Assembly (NCBI GenBank): GCA_052388135.1
Contig: JBQTIM010000084.1
Span: 1 to 7,791 of the forward strand
Source of the DNA: JBQTIM01 sp052388135
Lineage (GTDB): Bacteria; Elusimicrobiota; Elusimicrobia; FEN-1173
Direction: 5' to 3'
DNA length: 7,791 nucleotides
Shown: one piece after another, positions 4,335 to 7,791 of the stretch
Position numbering within the stretch: the stretch's first letter is position 1
Layout of the letters: every line of letters starts with the position of its first letter
Notes under the pieces: generated by a model
What the model was told of the DNA's origin: nothing
Database searches by the model: none
The model's input: only the letters and a program-made list of their open reading frames with translations
Made by a program: the position numbers and the translations under genes

Positions 4335-6109
4335 CGTCCCCGCAAAATTTCGTTGAGCCGTCGGTCGCCGCGCAAACCGCCGACGTTCCCGCCATACACC
4401 TCCTCCTGCAATATTTGGAGGGGGAAGGAGTGGACTGTATTTTCGGCATTCCCGGCGGCCCCTTGATGCCGCTGTACGAAGCGCTCTTTGAACGACGCAA
4501 GATCCGGCCGATTTTGACGAAGCACGAGGAAGGCGCCGCGTTCATGGCGGACGGCTACGCCCGCGTCAGCGGCCGCCTGGGCGTCTGTTGCACCACCACG
4601 GGGCCCGGCGCCACCAACGCCCTGACGGGCATCGCCTGCGCCCATCGGGATTCCGTGCCGACCCTTATCCTCACGGCGCAAATCGCCACCTCGGCCTTCG
4701 GAAAAGGCGCCGCCCAGGAAAGCTCTCCCATGGGCATAGACATCGTGGACCTCTACAAGAGCGTCACCAAGGCCAGCGTCATGCTCATCACACCCGAGAA
4801 GATGGCCGATATGACGCGGTATCTCCTTCGCACGTGCATGAGCGGCCGGCCCGGCCCCATCCATCTCAACATGCCCGCCGACATGATGAAGCGGCCCGTC
4901 GCCCCCGATATTCGTCCCGTCTCCCAGTATCGCCCTCAAATGGAGCACTTCGATCGCGGCTCCGTCAAAGAAGCGGCCAAACACCTTTTGCGCGCGCGCC
5001 GTCCCGTCATCCTGGCCGGCTACGGCGTCCACTTGGCGCGGGCCTACGGTGAGCTGAGGGCCCTGGCGGAGCGCCTGCGCGTCCCCGTCGCGACCACGCA
5101 AAAAGGCAAGGGCGTTTTCCCGGAGGACCACGTGCTCTCTTTGGGGGTTTTCGGGTTTGCGGGCTCTCCTCAATCCGACGCCGCGATCCTTGCCAAAGAA
5201 ACCGACCTTTTGCTGGTGATCGGGACAAGCTTGGGCGAGGCTTCCACCCACGCCTGGGACCCGCGCCTGTCGGAGGGGAGGGATCTGATCCAAATCGACA
5301 TCGACCCCAACGAAATCGGCCGGAACTATCCCGTGACCGCCGGGCTGGTGGGGGATGCGCGACAGGTGCTCACGGAACTCAAATACCAAGTGGAGCGGGA
5401 CAATCGCTGGCTGGAAAACGATGCGGACCTGGAAAGGCGGTTGGCGCAAGTGAAGTCGCTGAAAGCGGCTCACCCCCGGTTCATCAACGCGCCGAGCATG
5501 GAAAGCGAGGGGCCTTTGAAGCCGCAGCGCGTCATCGCGGAGCTGAGGCGCGCGCTGCCCGACGAGGCCGTGCTTTTCGTGGACATCGGCAACGTCATGG
5601 CTTGGGCGCTCCATTACTACACCGTTCGGGATCCCGGAACTTTCTTCATCAACATGGGCTTCGGCTCCATGGGCCACGCCGTGGCCGGCGCCATCGGCGG
5701 CAAGCTCGCCGCTCCCGGCCGTCCCGTGGTCGCCCTCGTCGGCGACGGAGCCTTCGCCATGAACGGCATGGAGGTCCACACCGCCGTGGAAAACGACATC
5801 CCCGTCATTTGGGTGGTTTTGAACAACGGGGGCCACGGCATGGTGCATTTGGGGGAAGTCATCCAATTCAAAGGGAAGTTCAACACGTCCCTCTTCAGAC
5901 AGCCGCTGGACATCGCCAAAATGGGAGAGGCCATGGGCGCCCAGGCCTTCCGCGCCCGGCTTCCCGGCGAGACCGAGCAGCTCGTCAAGCGCGCCCTCGC
6001 CTCCGGCCGGCCCACGGTCATAGACGTGCGGATCGACCCCGAGGAGCGCCCGCCCACCGGCATGAGACTGGCCACACTGGAACGTTTTTTCAATAAAAAG
6101 GCGTTTTAG
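4283..6109 (+). CDS. Acetolactate-synthase-like thiamine-diphosphate-dependent enzyme, substrate unknown
   Basis: The 608-residue protein has the three-domain layout of the IlvB/COG0028 family. The N-terminal pyrimidine-binding domain (about 36-205) reads FGIPGGPLMPLYEAL and then KHEEGAAFMADGYARVSG, with Glu82 as the cofactor-activating glutamate, and TTTGPGATNALTG. The central domain (about 225-370) includes VIGTSLGEASTHAW and IDIDPNEIGRN. The C-terminal PP-binding domain has the motif GDG(487-489)-x24-NN(514-515). The length is usual for the family. True acetolactate synthases carry RFDDR where this protein has GTSLGEA, so biosynthetic acetolactate synthase is unlikely. Related members are decarboxylases, carboligases and acetyltransferases acting on 2-oxo acids or aldehydes. 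No small regulatory subunit (ilvN/ilvH-like) follows. The first 35 residues precede the conserved domain and resemble no motif. The gene overlaps the preceding regulator by 52 nt. Confidence 0.85.
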   Translation: MESAGTHGAGRDGGHTVTSPQNFVEPSVAAQTADVPAIHLLLQYLEGEGVDCIFGIPGGPLMPLYEALFERRKIRPILTKHEEGAAFMADGYARVSGRLGVCCTTTGPGATNALTGIACAHRDSVPTLILTAQIATSAFGKGAAQESSPMGIDIVDLYKSVTKASVMLITPEKMADMTRYLLRTCMSGRPGPIHLNMPADMMKRPVAPDIRPVSQYRPQMEHFDRGSVKEAAKHLLRARRPVILAGYGVHLARAYGELRALAERLRVPVATTQKGKGVFPEDHVLSLGVFGFAGSPQSDAAILAKETDLLLVIGTSLGEASTHAWDPRLSEGRDLIQIDIDPNEIGRNYPVTAGLVGDARQVLTELKYQVERDNRWLENDADLERRLAQVKSLKAAHPRFINAPSMESEGPLKPQRVIAELRRALPDEAVLFVDIGNVMAWALHYYTVRDPGTFFINMGFGSMGHAVAGAIGGKLAAPGRPVVALVGDGAFAMNGMEVHTAVENDIPVIWVVLNNGGHGMVHLGEVIQFKGKFNTSLFRQPLDIAKMGEAMGAQAFRARLPGETEQLVKRALASGRPTVIDVRIDPEERPPTGMRLATLERFFNKKAF

Positions 6110-6200
6110 CACCTTCCGTCATGGGATGTGTCCAAGCATCTTAATAACTCGCGGGATGGCGGGGAGACGTATTTCCACCATTCAAAATGCCGCGGGCGGC

Positions 6201-7190
6201 ATGGATAAGATCGCGGGGCTCATCATGGGTTATAGGGCGGCCAAGGCTCTCTACTTGGCCGTTGAAGTGGGTCTCTTCGATGCTTTGGACGCCGCAAAAG
6301 GAAACCCGGCGGCCGTCGCGAGGCGCGTGGGGGTTTCGTTGCGCGGAACTTCCATCCTCTTGGAGATTTTAGAAGCCCTCGGGTTCTTAACAAAAAAGGG
6401 AAAAAGATACATGCACACCCCCGTTTCAAGAAGGAGGCTGTGCATAGGCGGCCCCGAGTCTGCCGCCAACAACCTGCGCTACCAAGAATTTCTTTCCCAG
6501 GCTTACGCCGATCTGCTGACCACCGTTCGTAGAGGGCGGCCCCGCCAGGATTTGACTTCCTTATTATCGAGACGTCCCGCTTTCGTGAGAGATTACATTC
6601 GCGGCATGGCCGATATATCCCGCCGGCCCGCCAGGGAACTTGCGGCCTGGCTTGACCTGTCGCTCGTTGAAAATATGTTGGATATGGGCGGCGGCCCCGG
6701 GGTTTACTCGCTGGCATGCATCGAAAAAAAACCGGAATTAAAGGCGACCATCTTGGACTTGCCCGAAACGCTCAGGCACACCCGGAAGTTCGTGAAGGCC
6801 GAGCGGCGCGGCGGCCACGTTTTTTTTAAGGCAGGCGATTATCATAAGACACCGCTCGAGCCAAAGAGTTATGATTTGATTCTGATGTCGCACATCACCC
6901 ATGACGAGGGGCCTAAGGAAAACGCGATGCTGATCAAACGCGCCTACGCGGCCCTGCGCCCGGGAGGCCAAGTCGTCATTCATGATTTCATGCTGGAATC
7001 CGGGCAAAGAGAACCGCTTTTTGCCGCGCTTTTCTCGATCCACCTGTTGTCCTACACGCGGTCGGGCCGGACGTACGCGGAGAGCGACTATCGGGAATGG
7101 CTTGCGGCCGCCGGGTTCGCGAGGCCGATCAAGCGTTTCATTGCGGCTCAATCGCCCACGCCGACGGTTGCCCTGGCGGCAAGGAAATGA
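6201..7190 (+). CDS. SAM-dependent O-methyltransferase of the dimerising (Methyltransf_2) family
   Basis: From ATG 6201 the product is 329 residues, the usual family length. Residues 1-75 form the N-terminal dimerisation/winged-helix domain (MGYRAAKALYLAVEVGLFDAL, split here as 9-19 and 20-29 of the chain). The Rossmann domain follows with SAM motif I DMGGGPG (161-167), DLPETL (186-191), GDY (212-214), the SHITHDEGPKENAML segment (230-244) holding the His234-Asp235 pair expected at the catalytic-base position, and LRPGGQVVIHDF (252-263). It should methylate a hydroxyl or similar group of a small molecule; the substrate cannot be inferred. In-frame ATGs at 6126 and 6156 would add 25 or 15 residues, but that extension is not family-like and none of the starts has a clear Shine-Dalgarno. 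The gene ends in an ATGA overlap with the cupin. Confidence 0.82.
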   Translation: MDKIAGLIMGYRAAKALYLAVEVGLFDALDAAKGNPAAVARRVGVSLRGTSILLEILEALGFLTKKGKRYMHTPVSRRRLCIGGPESAANNLRYQEFLSQAYADLLTTVRRGRPRQDLTSLLSRRPAFVRDYIRGMADISRRPARELAAWLDLSLVENMLDMGGGPGVYSLACIEKKPELKATILDLPETLRHTRKFVKAERRGGHVFFKAGDYHKTPLEPKSYDLILMSHITHDEGPKENAMLIKRAYAALRPGGQVVIHDFMLESGQREPLFAALFSIHLLSYTRSGRTYAESDYREWLAAAGFARPIKRFIAAQSPTPTVALAARK

Positions 7191-7621
7191 GGACGCGCGA
7201 GGGCGGAAGCAGGCAGGGTTGGGTGAAAACCCAAGAGCGGGATTGCCGGACAAGGAGGTGGCGCGGTTTAAGGACGCGCCTTCTGAACGCCGACGATCCC
7301 TCCTCAAAGCGGCTCACGATGACCGTCGTTCGACTGCGAGCCAACGCGCGGTTGCCGGCCATCAAACACGATAGGACGCACGAATGGGTCTATGTGATCC
7401 ATGGAGCCGGATGGGCCTTGCTTAATGGAAAAAAAGTTAAACTTGTTCCCGGGGATTACCTCTATCTACCCCCCGGCGTATGGCACGCTTTTTCGGCCGG
7501 CCCGCGCGGGGTTTCCGCCCTCAGCGCGTATGCGCCCGGGTTTGACTGGGAGTCTCCCGATGTGCGCATCAGAGAACCCGTCGTTCGGAGCCGCAGGAGG
7601 AAACCCGATGAAGACAAGTAA
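7187..7621 (+). CDS. Small cupin-domain protein
   Basis: Starting at the ATG that overlaps the methyltransferase stop (ATGA), the product is 144 residues. The core is a single cupin barrel. Motif 1 reads KHDRTHEWVYVIHGAG (60-75), with His61, Glu66 and the E-x6-G spacing. Motif 2 reads GDYLYLPPGVWHAF (89-102) with His100. The first His of the usual HxH pair is Ile59 here, so the metal site may be incomplete or may use His65. The first 12 residues are Arg/Gly-rich and not family-like. A GTG at 7223 behind AGGG would give a cleaner 132-residue protein (VKTQERD...) and is a real alternative. Small cupins next to tailoring methyltransferases can be isomerases, dioxygenases or ligand binders; nothing here decides between these. 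It overlaps the next gene by 14 nt. Confidence 0.75.
   Translation: MRTREGGSRQGWVKTQERDCRTRRWRGLRTRLLNADDPSSKRLTMTVVRLRANARLPAIKHDRTHEWVYVIHGAGWALLNGKKVKLVPGDYLYLPPGVWHAFSAGPRGVSALSAYAPGFDWESPDVRIREPVVRSRRRKPDEDK
7595..7600 (+). promoter_or_regulatory. Shine-Dalgarno of the solute-binding protein gene
   Basis: AGGAGG lies 7 nt before ATG 7608, inside the end of the cupin gene. It fixes the start and supports translation from the same message as the cupin. Confidence 0.8.
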
Positions 7622-7791
7622 GGGTTGGAAGCGGGTTGCACTTGTCCCGTTGTTTTTCGCCGTGGCTGGTCTTCGCGCCGAACCGATCCTGATATGCGAT
7701 GACGTCAAGGACCCTCCGGTCTTAACCCCGCTTAAACTGTTTGACGACAAAAGCTACAACCTTTTGCAACAGATTTTTGACGGGCTCCTTC
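7608..7791 (+). CDS. Extracytoplasmic solute-binding protein, family 5 type (cut by window edge)
   Basis: The first 61 residues are present. They begin with a signal peptide: a basic n-region (MKTSKGWKR), a hydrophobic core (VALVPLFFAVAGL, 10-22) and a probable cleavage site after Ala24 (LRA/EP). The mature start includes DPPVLTPLKLFDDKSYNLLQ and QIFDGLL, the pattern of the N-terminus of SBP_bac_5 proteins, which capture peptides, nickel or other ligands for ABC importers ('...D-P....-D..t..l..qifegL...'). There is no lipobox cysteine close to the cleavage site, so a free periplasmic protein is likely. It overlaps the cupin by 14 nt with its own strong AGGAGG. The ligand cannot be judged from this fragment, and the family call rests on a short segment. 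Confidence 0.7.
   Translation, partial: MKTSKGWKRVALVPLFFAVAGLRAEPILICDDVKDPPVLTPLKLFDDKSYNLLQQIFDGLL

Noticed and set aside
4031..6112. A very long open frame on the minus strand opposite the ThDP enzyme
   Set aside because: It is an antisense shadow of a GC-rich gene; its translation is rich in His, Gly and Arg with no recognisable domain, whereas the + strand has a complete enzyme.
6126..6200. N-terminal extension of the methyltransferase from ATG 6126
   Set aside because: The added residues are not family-like and no Shine-Dalgarno supports this ATG. It cannot be excluded, so it is noted in the gene entry.
7190..7374. Possible frameshift at the cupin N-terminus, because another frame behind AAGGAGG (7252-7258) also looks open
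   Set aside because: The cupin frame reads sensibly from about residue 22 (TRRW...RLLNADDPSSKRLTMTVV) into motif 1, and the other frame stops at 7374 without cupin motifs.

Overview
The window is high-GC bacterial DNA (roughly 60% or more by eye) with AT-rich islands at promoters. It is densely coded and mostly on the + strand. No rRNA, tRNA, CRISPR array, transposase or phage gene is visible, so lineage cannot be fixed. The mix of purB, HTH-receiver regulators and a DUF2079 protein would suit an uncultured GC-rich Gram-negative lineage such as Elusimicrobiota, but that is a weak impression. Standard bacterial promoters, Shine-Dalgarno sites and TTG/ATG starts are present.

Layout. (1) 1-343, minus strand: 5' part of a DUF2079-type membrane protein, running off the left edge. 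(2) 344-441: short divergent intergenic region. (3) 442-1731: adenylosuccinate lyase (purB), starting at TTG. (4) 1731-1895: a 165-bp MITE-like element with 19-bp terminal inverted repeats that folds into one long hairpin. Its first base completes the purB stop codon. (5) 1902-2186: a small protein resembling cyclic-phosphate-processing receiver (cREC) domains. (6) 2187-4334: a signalling block. A consensus sigma-70 promoter drives an N-terminal-HTH response regulator and a membrane-anchored histidine-kinase-like protein with a badly degraded ATP-binding domain. A second good promoter then drives a paralogous HTH-receiver protein. (7) 4283-6109: an acetolactate-synthase-like ThDP enzyme that starts inside the end of the second regulator. 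(8) 6201 to the right edge: O-methyltransferase-like gene, small cupin, and the start of an extracytoplasmic solute-binding protein, with overlapping ends typical of an operon.

How the parts may work together (inference). The two HTH-receiver proteins flanking one kinase-like protein look like a compact phosphorelay or partner-switching module. Its second regulator is translationally coupled to the ThDP enzyme, so the module may control that enzyme and perhaps the methyltransferase-cupin-transporter genes downstream. The substrate and product cannot be read from the sequence. The most unusual features are the inverted-order regulators paired with an apparently ATP-site-dead kinase homologue, and the hairpin element at the purB/cREC junction, whose removal would join the two genes in frame.
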